DNA from: Pontiella agarivorans
GTDB taxonomy: Bacteria; Verrucomicrobiota; Kiritimatiellia; Kiritimatiellales; Pontiellaceae
Assembly (NCBI RefSeq): GCF_034531395.1
Contig: NZ_JARVCO010000006.1
Location: 62,001-126,000 of the forward strand
Direction: 5' to 3'
Length of the DNA: 64,000 nucleotides
Shown: positions 19,843-28,016 of the stretch, piece by piece
Position numbering within the stretch: position 1 is the first letter of the stretch
Layout of the letters: each line of letters starts with the position of its first letter
Program-made: the position numbers and the translations under genes
The notes under the pieces: generated by a model
What the model was told of the DNA's origin: nothing
The model's database searches: none
The model's input: the letters and a program-made list of their open reading frames with translations, nothing else

Positions 19843-21339
19843 TCATCCCCCGAACAGAACAAGACAAACGGCACACAGCGCACAACCGATGGCAACCTCA
19901 CGCTGCCGGCGGGTGGTGCAGGCGGTAACGAGGGCCGTCAGACTGCCGAGCCAAAGCAGTACCGCAACAACGGAAGGCGGATCGACCGGCCAGCTGGACC
20001 CCGGAATCCCGTCGAGCACATGCACACTTCCGAGCAGGAGATCAATAAAAACGACCGCCGCATGATTAAACACCGTTGACACCAAAGGCAGCACAATCGA
20101 AAGCCATCCGCACAGTACAATACAGAAGGTCAGCGGCACCACAATCAGATTGCCGCAAACAGCAATGGGCGAAAACTGCCCGAAAAACAACGCCCCCAGC
20201 GGTATCGCCACGGTGCTCGCAGCCAGCGAGGTGATCCCCAGCGATACGACATAGGTTTTAATCCAGGGTCCTTGAATCCAGTGCTGCGGAACAGCAGCAA
20301 AAGCCATCACCAGAAAGGACACCACCGCGAATGAAAAAATGAAGCCGGGCGACAGAATTTCCAAGGGCTGGAAATACAGCAGGATTACTGCGGCAAAAGC
20401 AACTGAACTCGGGATATCGGGCCGGCGCTTAAACAACGGGGCCAGCAGGAACACCGCAGCCATGAGCAGAGCGCGCAGGGCACTCGACTTCATCCCGGTG
20501 GAGAGTACGTAGAGCCCGAGCAGCGGAATCAGCACCAGTCCGAATTTTCCGCGGGGCACGCCCAGCATTTTGAGCACCAGCGCCAGCAGAAAGCCGACAA
20601 TGCCGACATGCAGGCCTGATATCGCAAAAATATGCATCGATCCGGTGCGCTTGAACATATCAAGGGTTTCGCGCGGCATATCCTCGCGATAGCCCAGCAC
20701 CAGTGCTTTAAGAACGGCAAGCTGCACAGGCAGCTCCTGCATCCCCTGCTCCAGACGCGGAGCAAGCGAATCGCGCAGCGCCCCGCCCCATTTCTTCATT
20801 GAAAATCCGCCGCCTTCCAGCCGCTCCCAGTCTTCCGCCCGGGCATCGAGCTCCAGCCGGTTTCGGCCGGGAAATGTTTTTTCAGCCAACCAGCCGCTTA
20901 CCCGCAGCCGATCTCCGGGTTCAAAAAGCAGCTCCGCTGGAGCTGCATGAATCTGCAGATCTATCTGACCGCTGACGGTTTTCCAGCCGTTGGAAACCTT
21001 GTATTCCAGACATTGGAACGGAAAAGACCACGATCCTTCCTCGCCATCGTCATAGGCATAAAACCTCGGATCTCCGGCAATCCGCCCTATCACACCGGAT
21101 CGGGCATCAGGCAGTGCGGTCCGGTTGATCGAGTCGGCAGCGACATCGGGATGACCAAGACCGAAACGCAGCGCGGCTGTAAGGGCGATGCTTATGAATA
21201 CCAGTGCCCGGGATTTGCGCAGAAAAATAAATGCCGAGGTCACCGACAGCGCGGCCGCGGCAAAAAGAAAGGACAATGGAAGGAGCTCCGTCGATGAAAC
21301 CAGCATACCGACCGCGGTTGCCATGGCGATTCCAACCAT
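19843..21339 (-). CDS. comEC: ComEC/Rec2-type DNA uptake channel, short form
   Basis: This 498-residue membrane protein should carry single-stranded DNA across the inner membrane in natural transformation. It has an N-terminal DUF4131-like part with an OB-fold region (GRIAGDPRFYAY; RLRVSGWLAEKTFPGRNRLE). The competence domain follows with RTGSMHIFAISGLHVGIVGFLL near residue 235 (the conserved HLLAISGLHV motif), LSTGMKSSALRALLMAAVF, and about eight membrane spans. The C-terminal metallo-beta-lactamase domain of long ComEC proteins is absent; the chain ends after the last span. A start at ATT 21375 with TAGGAG six bases upstream is conceivable; the first ATG is 21339 with no good ribosome site. 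Together with the pseudopilins at 5.6-9.7 kb it points to competence, though that link is an inference. Confidence 0.88.
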   Translation of the reverse strand: MVGIAMATAVGMLVSSTELLPLSFLFAAAALSVTSAFIFLRKSRALVFISIALTAALRFGLGHPDVAADSINRTALPDARSGVIGRIAGDPRFYAYDDGEEGSWSFPFQCLEYKVSNGWKTVSGQIDLQIHAAPAELLFEPGDRLRVSGWLAEKTFPGRNRLELDARAEDWERLEGGGFSMKKWGGALRDSLAPRLEQGMQELPVQLAVLKALVLGYREDMPRETLDMFKRTGSMHIFAISGLHVGIVGFLLALVLKMLGVPRGKFGLVLIPLLGLYVLSTGMKSSALRALLMAAVFLLAPLFKRRPDIPSSVAFAAVILLYFQPLEILSPGFIFSFAVVSFLVMAFAAVPQHWIQGPWIKTYVVSLGITSLAASTVAIPLGALFFGQFSPIAVCGNLIVVPLTFCIVLCGWLSIVLPLVSTVFNHAAVVFIDLLLGSVHVLDGIPGSSWPVDPPSVVAVLLWLGSLTALVTACTTRRQREVAIGCALCAVCLVLFGG

Positions 21340-21384
21340 TGGACGGCGTGTCTGTGCTGGACCGTTGCGCGGAATGCTGTGCTC

Positions 21385-22506
21385 CTATTTTTTGCTTAAG
21401 CGCTCGTGATAGATCATGCGGATATTATGCTTAAACGTGGAGAACGAATAGCGGTCTGCGATCAACTGCTGCGCCTCGGTGACCAATCTGAGCGAAAAGA
21501 GCGGTTCACGGATCACACGTAACAGGCCTTCAGCAATCGCATCCGCTGTGCGTACAACCGGAAATGAATTTTCTTCCGTTAAAAGTCCGCCATAGGCTTT
21601 GTCCTGAACAACCACAAGCGGTGCCGGCGAACGGAGCAGCGTAAAAATGGACGGGTCGCAATACGGCCGGTTCGGCGATGGAATCCACAATGCGGCGGAA
21701 GCGACATTCAGGCCTTCCAGAAATTTTCCGGTTTGCGAAAAATCCAGAAACAGGCAACGCCCGTCGATATCAAGATTCGCCGCCATTTTCGGAGCGTCTT
21801 TTCCAGCGCCTCGGAATACAAAGGAGATCCCCGGAACAGCATCCATCACTTTCCGGGCGGCAAGCAGCAGCATACGCAATTCGGAATTGGTCAGTGCCGT
21901 AACCGACACGGCCACGACGCCGGATGCAACCGGTGTGAATTGTGAAAAAATTGCAGCGCGTTCCGGTGTCTCGTCACAGCCGAACAGCGATTGCGCCGGA
22001 ACATCCTCAAGCCGCACCACCGCTGCAGTATGCTGCAACGCTTTCAGATCCGCTTCCAGTGTCGGACAGGGAACCAGTACCGCCGCGGCTCGGGCCAGCA
22101 GTTTTTTCTCTATTCCGGAAAAATGAGTCCGGAACCATTTCCAACGTTTGGACGGTGGATGGGCCGATTTTCCGGTAAACGTGCGTGTGGCATCGTAGAT
22201 GAACGGAAGCCGTCGGAACCTACAGGCACGCATCGCCCAAACAGTGGCATAGTCGACAGCATGAACGGCATCGTATTTCATCGAACCGGTTGCTTTAAGT
22301 ACAGCCACACGTAATCGCCGAACAGGCACCGCGCTTCCGGAATTTCCTTCGATAACCCGCACATTGGGGTGTGGAGGAAGATCAATGTGCGACGCAATAA
22401 TATGAATCCGATGACCCGCCTCAGCTAACGCACGCAATATGGCCACGGGCCGGAAGGATTCACCCCCCAGTGTCAGTTCTCCATAGGTAATAAACAGAAT
22501 TTTCAA
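21385..22506 (-). CDS. Glycosyltransferase (GT-B fold, GT4-like)
   Basis: This 373-residue protein begins MKILFITYGELTLGGESFRPVAILRALAEAGHRIHIIA, the N-terminal Rossmann strand and Gly-rich loop of GT4 enzymes. It has an internal SVTALTNSELRMLLLAARKV segment and WIPSPNRPYCDPSIFTLLRSPAPLVVV, corresponding to the nucleotide-sugar-binding region in which family members carry an E-x7-E; here that motif is weak. It probably adds a sugar to a surface glycan or lipid, but donor and acceptor are unknown. It lies 16 bp after the TPR gene and 45 bp before the comEC ATG, in the same direction, so the three may be co-transcribed. Confidence 0.8.
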   Translation of the reverse strand: MKILFITYGELTLGGESFRPVAILRALAEAGHRIHIIASHIDLPPHPNVRVIEGNSGSAVPVRRLRVAVLKATGSMKYDAVHAVDYATVWAMRACRFRRLPFIYDATRTFTGKSAHPPSKRWKWFRTHFSGIEKKLLARAAAVLVPCPTLEADLKALQHTAAVVRLEDVPAQSLFGCDETPERAAIFSQFTPVASGVVAVSVTALTNSELRMLLLAARKVMDAVPGISFVFRGAGKDAPKMAANLDIDGRCLFLDFSQTGKFLEGLNVASAALWIPSPNRPYCDPSIFTLLRSPAPLVVVQDKAYGGLLTEENSFPVVRTADAIAEGLLRVIREPLFSLRLVTEAQQLIADRYSFSTFKHNIRMIYHERLSKK

Positions 22507-22522
22507 AATACGGAAAAACCGG

Positions 22523-23800
22523 TTACTGCTGCTTCGGCGTCAATAAGTCAGCCTTCAGCCCGTCCTGTTTAGGCAGCGACAGCTGCGGAGTAACGGTCTG
22601 CTCCTGACCGTGTTCCATGCTGCGTGCCACTTTTTCCAGCCATTTGCGGAACTCTTCTCCGCCGACCCGTTCAGCAAATACCTGAAACTGACGGTCTTCC
22701 CGAACAGGATCAAGCCGCGGATCCTGTACCCAGCCGATCACCACAGGCTGCCCGAAAAGATGGGCCGCTTTGCCCAGCGTCTGCACCGTTTCATATCCAT
22801 GCCCAAGCTGTGCATGGCAAACAGCGATTTTCTGATAATACGCCTGGTCACGATAATTCTGCGCTCTCAGCAGTTCCAGCGTTTCCAGCGCCTGTTCGTA
22901 CGTCCCGAGGAACATGTACGCATCGGCCATCTTTTCCAGCGAAGCCGTATCGCCCGGAGTCACATTCAAGACACGTTCATACGCGACGATGGCTTCTTCG
23001 AACGCTTCATTCACAAAGAGCGCATTAGCCAAGCTCCGGCCAACTTCCTCATTGTATTCATTTTCTTCGAGATACCACCGAGCCAGAAAAACAACTGCGC
23101 CAGCATCTCCACGTGCGTCAAGCACACGAATCAGCTTAATCTTCAGGTCAGAACGCGTTGGGTTTACACTGAGCAGTCGGATATAGGAATTCACCGCTTC
23201 AATATACAGACCCTTTTCAAAATACAGCTCACCCAGATGTTCCAAGGCACCCATATGTGCAGGATTTATTTCCAGTGCCTGCTGGCAGCGCTCAATGGCG
23301 AGATCATAGTTATCCCGTTTCACCAGCGCATCGGAAGAGCGCACCAGTCGCGTTGCCTCCTTCCACATTTCGACCCGCTCAGCAAACAGATCTCGGCTAT
23401 CCACCTTTTCGAGGTCAAAATCTTCCACCAATTCCAGCTGCTGCATGACGGGCGATGCTTCAGGCGGCTGCTGATGTTTCAGGAACATGCTCTCCTCATA
23501 GATGCTGACGCTCTTCCAAAGCAGGAAAAAAAAGATCACGAGCAGCACAAGCACAATCATGGATTTAAGCACAGCCGCCAGCGCCATTTTTTCACGCGGG
23601 TCGACAGTCTCCTTGCGCCGCCCTTGTACCGCCTGATGTCGTCCCGTCTTTCGTACATGCTTCATCGATGTCTCATGCCGCTGCTGATAAAGCGGCTGTT
23701 CAGAGGGCGATCCCGATGAATAAAAATCGGATTCGACACCAAGATAGTCGTATTTACGCGATGGGCCGGCATTCCCGTTCGATTGCTTTTTTTTACTCAT
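22523..23800 (-). CDS. Inner-membrane protein with a TPR domain
   Basis: This ~425-residue protein starts with a ~75-residue hydrophilic, basic cytoplasmic segment rich in Tyr, Ser and Arg. One membrane helix (MIVLVLLVIFFFLLWKSVSIY) follows, then a periplasmic domain of at least five tetratricopeptide-like repeats. Examples are Y-D-L-A-I-E-R-C-Q-Q-A-L-E-I-N-P-A-H, then a L-G-E-L-Y-F-E-K-G-L-Y-I-E-A-V-N repeat, and F-E-E-A-I-V-A-Y-E-R-V-L-N-V-T-P-G-D. TPR domains hold protein partners together. The start at 23800 (MSKKKQSNG) is chosen over an in-frame ATG 93 bp upstream because the extra residues look non-native. No specific family is recognised. The neighbours suggest a role in envelope glycan or uptake machinery. 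Confidence 0.82.
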   Translation of the reverse strand: MSKKKQSNGNAGPSRKYDYLGVESDFYSSGSPSEQPLYQQRHETSMKHVRKTGRHQAVQGRRKETVDPREKMALAAVLKSMIVLVLLVIFFFLLWKSVSIYEESMFLKHQQPPEASPVMQQLELVEDFDLEKVDSRDLFAERVEMWKEATRLVRSSDALVKRDNYDLAIERCQQALEINPAHMGALEHLGELYFEKGLYIEAVNSYIRLLSVNPTRSDLKIKLIRVLDARGDAGAVVFLARWYLEENEYNEEVGRSLANALFVNEAFEEAIVAYERVLNVTPGDTASLEKMADAYMFLGTYEQALETLELLRAQNYRDQAYYQKIAVCHAQLGHGYETVQTLGKAAHLFGQPVVIGWVQDPRLDPVREDRQFQVFAERVGGEEFRKWLEKVARSMEHGQEQTVTPQLSLPKQDGLKADLLTPKQQ

Positions 23801-23936
23801 AAAAATGATTTCCGCAAAAAACGCACAGGCAGTACGCAATTCTTTCTCCATACAAAGGGGTTGAAGTATTAAACGGTGAAGGGTAAGAGTCAAGTTCCGC
23901 TCAAATAACGGACGGACTAATTAACCGAGTAAAAAT

Positions 23937-24149
23937 ATGACCACATTTTTAACCTTATTTGCTGTTGTATCGTTTTTCATTGCCGTACCGCTGGGTATCC
24001 TGGCCTCCATTAATGCACTTCGCAAGAAACAGCCGGGCTGCTCCGGCTCGCACGACTGTGTCGTCTATAAGGGCGAAAAAGTCATGTGCCCATCCTGTGA
24101 GCTCAAAGAACTTAAGGCCGAAATTGCTGCCGCACAGCAACAGGCATAG
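23937..24149 (+). CDS. Small membrane-anchored Cys protein (possibly NqrM/DUF539-like)
   Basis: This 70-residue protein has an N-terminal membrane helix (FLTLFAVVSFFIAVPLGILASI), then a soluble tail with three or four cysteines: P-G-C-S-G-S-H-D-C and M-C-P-S-C. The tail ends in a short Lys/Glu helix. The Cys arrangement suggests binding of a metal ion or Fe-S cluster. NqrM, the small maturation factor of the Na+-translocating NADH:quinone reductase, has the same layout (one helix, then a Cys-rich tail following G-R-K or R-K-K), so I mention it as a candidate, but no nqr gene is near. It is divergent from the TPR gene. No strong ribosome site is seen. Confidence 0.65.
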   Translation: MTTFLTLFAVVSFFIAVPLGILASINALRKKQPGCSGSHDCVVYKGEKVMCPSCELKELKAEIAAAQQQA

Positions 24150-24171
24150 CTTTTCCAAAGATTGAAAATGA

Positions 24172-24199
24172 AAAAGGGGGCTCTCAGCCCTCTTTTGCT
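24172..24199. terminator. Bidirectional terminator between the Cys protein gene and the Fur-like gene
   Basis: AAAAGGGGGCT (24172-24182) pairs with AGCCCTCTTTT (24186-24196) around a CTC loop, with one G-U pair. Both strands end in a T-run. The stop codon of the minus-strand Fur-family gene lies at the loop. Confidence 0.7.
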
Positions 24200-24666
24200 T
24201 TGCACGCCGCACAGGTGCCGAAAATCACGATCCGGTGATTCCGCTCCTCAAATTCGTGCTCCTTGCACGCCTGTTCGATGAGGACCATGATTTCATCATC
24301 AGCAAATTCGATAAACTGTCCGCATTTATCACAGATCATGTGCTCATGATGCGGATGATTAAACGTATGTTCATAATGCGCATGCACATCGGTATCGCGG
24401 ATTACACGAACCAGTCCGGCTTCTTCCATCAAAGCCAGCGTACGATACACCGTTCCCCGGCTCACATGATTCATTCCGCTCGAAAGCTCAGCGGCGAGAT
24501 CATCGGCACAGAAATGGTCATGTCGCGAAAAAACCTGAGTCAGCACAATCTTCCGAGCCTGGGTCACCCGGGCGTCTTTCTTTTTCAGAAATTCCACAAA
24601 AAGCGGCCATGCTTCCTCCACCGACTGTCTGACTTCCTCCGGGAGTTCCTGCTCATCAAAACTCAT
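24184..24666 (-). CDS. Fur-family metal-dependent repressor
   Basis: This 160-residue cytosolic repressor has an N-terminal winged helix (ARVTQARKIVLTQVF, then HFCADDLAAELSS and VSRGTVYRTLALMEEAGLVRV) and a C-terminal dimer domain. The dimer domain has the regulatory metal site in YEHTFNHPHHEHMICDKCG and two structural C-x-x-C pairs (CDKCG, CAACK) that hold zinc. The His/Asp cluster fits Fur or PerR; the sensed signal (Fe2+ or peroxide) cannot be decided by eye. The residue ahead of YRTL fits DNA-binding helices of both. I use the ATG at 24666; a TTG nine bases upstream is an alternative. A 14-bp palindrome between this gene and the divergent ferredoxin gene is a candidate for autoregulation. 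Confidence 0.93.
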   Translation of the reverse strand: MSFDEQELPEEVRQSVEEAWPLFVEFLKKKDARVTQARKIVLTQVFSRHDHFCADDLAAELSSGMNHVSRGTVYRTLALMEEAGLVRVIRDTDVHAHYEHTFNHPHHEHMICDKCGQFIEFADDEIMVLIEQACKEHEFEERNHRIVIFGTCAACKAKEG

Positions 24667-24701
24667 GTGTTGCAACTTTCTTTTTAAAATTGAATCTACG
24701 T

Positions 24702-24715
24702 ATAAACACGTTTAT
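24702..24715. promoter_or_regulatory. Operator-like palindrome between the Fur-like and ferredoxin genes
   Basis: ATAAAC-AC-GTTTAT is a perfect 6-2-6 inverted repeat, 36 bp upstream of the Fur-like ATG and 93 bp upstream of the ferredoxin ATG. Its AT-rich, A/T-arm character suits Fur-superfamily sites, so it may be the binding site for the adjacent repressor. Confidence 0.4.
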
Positions 24716-24807
24716 GGCTTACAATTGTTGATGTAATCAAGATTTTTACTGCTATATTGCTTTGATTTACGGAATTTAAAGAACCCACCAGTAAAAGGAG
24801 TAGAATC

Positions 24808-24978
24808 ATGGCTCATGTAATTTCCAGCGAATGCATTTCCTGCGGCGCATGCGAGTCCACGTGCCCGGTCGAGGCCATCAGCCAAGGCGATGATCAGTTT
24901 GTAATTGATGCAGACACCTGCACAGATTGCGGAGCCTGCGTCGATTCCTGCCCGGTCGATGCAATCTCTCCCGGTTGA
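24808..24978 (+). CDS. 2[4Fe-4S] ferredoxin (clostridial type)
   Basis: This 56-residue protein begins MAHVISSECISCGACEST. It has two C-x2-C-x2-C-x3-C-P motifs (C-I-S-C-G-A-C-E-S-T-C-P near residue 9 and C-T-D-C-G-A-C-V-D-S-C-P near 38), each binding one [4Fe-4S] cluster, with the usual V-E-A-I-S and V-D-A-I-S turns. It is a small electron carrier for anaerobic redox enzymes in the cytosol. An AAAGGAG site lies eight bases before the ATG and a strong terminator follows 21 bp after the stop, so it forms its own transcript. It is divergent from a Fur-family repressor, which could regulate it. Confidence 0.96.
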   Translation: MAHVISSECISCGACESTCPVEAISQGDDQFVIDADTCTDCGACVDSCPVDAISPG

Positions 24979-24999
24979 ACCCGAATACACCTCATGACG

Positions 25000-25026
25000 A
25001 AAGGCGGCTTTCCAGCCGCCTTTTTT
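25000..25026. terminator. Terminator after the ferredoxin gene
   Basis: AAAGGCGGCT (25000-25009) and AGCCGCCTTT (25014-25023) form a 10-bp stem with a four-base loop, followed by T. It can also serve the convergent DUF212 gene. Confidence 0.9.
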
Positions 25027-25035
25027 ATTTTTATC

Positions 25036-25473
25036 CTATGGGTGTATAAAGCGGAACGCAGCCATCGCAGTGAAGATGCCCACAATACAGCCCATGAGCA
25101 CCTCCAGCCGAGTGTGCCCCAGAAGTTCCTTGAGCTTACTTTCCGACAGATGGTGTTCATGAAGCAGTTCATCAACAATCTGGTTCAGAACTTTCGCCTG
25201 CTCCCCCGCCGCCTTGCGCACGCTCTGGGCGTCGAACATGACCACGACGGCAAAAGCCATACCCAACGCAAACACCGCCGAATCAAACCCTTCGCATAAA
25301 CCGAGTGAGGTCGCCAGCGAAGCAGCCATAGCCGAATGAGCACTCGGCATGCCGCCGGTACTGACCATATAGCTGAAATCCAGTCGCTTCGATTCAATCA
25401 GACAGACCGTCATTTTTGCCGTTTGGGCAACCATCCAGCCCAGCAGGGCGGCCCAGGCACTTGGGTGTAGCAT
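25036..25473 (-). CDS. DUF212 family membrane protein (acid phosphatase/haloperoxidase-related)
   Basis: This 145-residue protein has three or four membrane segments. The motif STGGMPSAHSAMAASLATSLGL near residue 40 is the P-S-A-H-S phosphatase-like signature of the DUF212 (YuiD) family. Further conserved parts are VVVMFDAQSVRKAAGEQAKVLN and LKELLGHTRLEVLMGCIVGI. The family is related to PAP2-type phosphatases but lacks the full set of catalytic residues, and its function is not established. It lies 32 bp after the AsmA-like gene on the same strand, so it may be the last gene of that operon. Confidence 0.9.
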   Translation of the reverse strand: MLHPSAWAALLGWMVAQTAKMTVCLIESKRLDFSYMVSTGGMPSAHSAMAASLATSLGLCEGFDSAVFALGMAFAVVVMFDAQSVRKAAGEQAKVLNQIVDELLHEHHLSESKLKELLGHTRLEVLMGCIVGIFTAMAAFRFIHP

Positions 25474-25505
25474 AGTCTTTCCTCGCTTTACTTCCTTTAT
25501 ATGTT

Positions 25506-28016
25506 CTATTCCGATCGCTCCGACGTCTGTTTACCGGAATGCCCCATGGCAGGGTTGAAATTCTTCAGACTCCAGGACGGGTCGTCCAGCGGACCGGTCA
25601 GCCTGAGTTCAAAAAGCCGGGACAGCGGCGATGTGATCACCCGGATTACCTTTGAAAGCCCTTTATCAGCCAGCATATTGACCTGAACGTTGGCGTTATA
25701 GCCATCAGCAAGACCGTAGGTTCCCTTTGCGGAAGCATGAAAGACATCGCCGGAAAAAAGAGCATTTTCGGTCCAGACCTGACCGTTATCCAGCGTAAAA
25801 TCCATACTGAAACGGGTGATCGAGAAAAACTTAAACCCCGGCACCACCACACGCATCACCTTTGAAAAACCCTTAAAAACCGGCACATCCCCCAGCTCGC
25901 CGTCTTCCAGACCCACATGCCCGCCGCCCGATGCCGAAGCAAGAATGTGCTGCTTAAGCTCGGCCGTCATGCTGACTTCAGCCGACAATTTTCCCACTGT
26001 GCGCTCGCCGCACTTCTTACCTATATATTGGAGCATCTGCTTGTAATCTATCCGGTCCAGATCCACATCCACCGTGTACGGCAAATTGGTTTGCGCGGGA
26101 TCCAGTTCGATAGAAAAGGTTCCGTTTCCCTTTCCTCCATATACTTCATACGCGGCATTCGTTACGGTAATGTGAGGACCATCACCAATAACAGTGGCCG
26201 AAACGTGGTCCAGACCCGCCACAATCGGTATATCCAACCGTTCCACCTCAATTTCCGCCTCGAAATCGGTCATCTGCATCGTCTGCCATTCAAGCATTCC
26301 TTTGGCTTTTATTTTTGTATCCCCTGATGTTTTCAGATGCCTGCCGAAAAGTCCGGCCTGGGGATAAACCGCCTGCTCTATCAACTCGGGATTCATGCTG
26401 CCGAACGCATCGAAAGTCACGGAATCCTGCCTGAAATTAACCGCAGCGGATCCTTTCAGAAAATCCACCCCGTCCATGGCCGCAATCGGGTCAAGCGTCA
26501 GCACCGCATTGCTGTAAAACGCCGAAATATTGATCTGGGAAATCAGCGCCTCCTCAAATCCGGCATTCCGGCCCACCCCATGAATATCCATATAAAAGGT
26601 TTTCCAATCGGTATAATCCGCTCCGAGCTCAAGTGAAATTTCCGGACATCCATCGGGAAAATAGAACCGATCGATCACGTTGGTCGCAATACGGACCATC
26701 GCCAGCGGCTGCAGCAGCAGATTCGGATCAATACTCCCCTTCGCTTCAACATCGAACCGGTTGCGATGCGCATCCCAGTAAACATTGCCCGAAACGCCCC
26801 CCCCCTGCAGGCAGCTTCCGACCGCGGCAGCCCGTTTCTCCTGCCCGCCAACAGCGGCCTGAATACCGGTAATTTCGAGCCGATCATTTTTTCGCCGGAA
26901 ATCCCCGCGCGCGGCTTCAATCAGGAGCCCCGCATACGTGATATCATTAATCGAAAACGAACCATGCAGTGCATTCAGCACACCACTGAACGGAGCAGGC
27001 TCAACATGAAGCCTGAATTCAGGAAGCTCTTCAAGCTGAAGCTGAGCTTTAACCAGCAAGTCCAGCACCGGCTGCGGCGTCAGCAGAAGCAGCTTGCTGG
27101 TGGTGATATTGTTTTCGATTTCACCATGTACCATTTTCGATACCAGATTGTATGCCGCCCCCGCCGAAAGCACCTGACCGTTGCGCTCGAGCGCCACCCT
27201 TTTCATTATAATTTCCGGATAAGCAAAGGTCCCCTCGAACCACAGCTCATCAAAATCGACTTTCCGGATCCGGAGATCTTTTGCATGCAGAGACAGCTTG
27301 AGCGAACTCTCGCCCAAGTTCCGCGCATCCACAAAGAATTCAGCATCAATATCGGCTCCGCCAAGCAGTTCGATCGACCGGAGCTGATCCTCCACAGTCT
27401 GGAACTCAGCTTCACGGATCATTTTCAGCCGATTCATTTCGGTTTTAGAGCGGGGTTCAGGCCGCATATTCTTTTTTATAAACGTGCCTTCAACATGAAA
27501 ATCTACACCGAGCCACGCCATCTCCGCATCGGAAAATTCAATCCGGTCGGAAAAAACGGCAAGAGTCAGGCTGGCCATTTCAACCCTTCGAAAGGCACTG
27601 TCCGACGGAATTTCAATCCCCCACTCCACCGAAGGATTCAGGTAAATTCCGTGTGCTTCAACATCCATTTTCCAGTTTCCGGAACCGTCTTCTTTCAGCA
27701 CATTCCGGCGGAACAGAAACATTTCCCCCACACGGAACAGCGGCTCGATATCGTGGGGATTTTTGCTGTAATATTGAACATTCATCGCCTGCCAACCCCG
27801 AAGAGTCAGCCTTACACTGTCGATATTCACCGGTATATCGGCCTGATTCAACCTCTTTACAATATGCCGGAGAACCGGTGCCGGGATGCCGTATACCCGG
27901 AGAAAGACAAAACCGCAGAGTAACAGAACCGCAACCACACATAACAGGCGGACAACGACAGTGACGACCCGATAGGTAATCCCTGTTATGCGTTTACTGA
28001 TGGAATGACAAACCAT
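25506..28016 (-). CDS. AsmA-like envelope protein
   Basis: This 836-residue protein has an N-terminal membrane anchor (VVTVVVRLLCVVAVLLLCGFVFLRVYG) and then a long beta-rich periplasmic chain. The C-terminal portion GDLPVFKGFSKVMRVVVPGF, then FTLDNGQVWTENALFSGDVF and LTGPLDDPSWSL, matches the AsmA C-terminal (AsmA_2) signature. AsmA/TamB/YhdP proteins form groove-like bridges that move phospholipids between inner and outer membranes (established for E. coli members). Its ATG follows the stop of the DUF4340 gene without a gap, so it is coupled to the ABC exporter genes upstream. That link between a GldAFG-like transporter and a lipid-bridge protein is notable. Confidence 0.85.
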   Translation of the reverse strand: MVCHSISKRITGITYRVVTVVVRLLCVVAVLLLCGFVFLRVYGIPAPVLRHIVKRLNQADIPVNIDSVRLTLRGWQAMNVQYYSKNPHDIEPLFRVGEMFLFRRNVLKEDGSGNWKMDVEAHGIYLNPSVEWGIEIPSDSAFRRVEMASLTLAVFSDRIEFSDAEMAWLGVDFHVEGTFIKKNMRPEPRSKTEMNRLKMIREAEFQTVEDQLRSIELLGGADIDAEFFVDARNLGESSLKLSLHAKDLRIRKVDFDELWFEGTFAYPEIIMKRVALERNGQVLSAGAAYNLVSKMVHGEIENNITTSKLLLLTPQPVLDLLVKAQLQLEELPEFRLHVEPAPFSGVLNALHGSFSINDITYAGLLIEAARGDFRRKNDRLEITGIQAAVGGQEKRAAAVGSCLQGGGVSGNVYWDAHRNRFDVEAKGSIDPNLLLQPLAMVRIATNVIDRFYFPDGCPEISLELGADYTDWKTFYMDIHGVGRNAGFEEALISQINISAFYSNAVLTLDPIAAMDGVDFLKGSAAVNFRQDSVTFDAFGSMNPELIEQAVYPQAGLFGRHLKTSGDTKIKAKGMLEWQTMQMTDFEAEIEVERLDIPIVAGLDHVSATVIGDGPHITVTNAAYEVYGGKGNGTFSIELDPAQTNLPYTVDVDLDRIDYKQMLQYIGKKCGERTVGKLSAEVSMTAELKQHILASASGGGHVGLEDGELGDVPVFKGFSKVMRVVVPGFKFFSITRFSMDFTLDNGQVWTENALFSGDVFHASAKGTYGLADGYNANVQVNMLADKGLSKVIRVITSPLSRLFELRLTGPLDDPSWSLKNFNPAMGHSGKQTSERSE

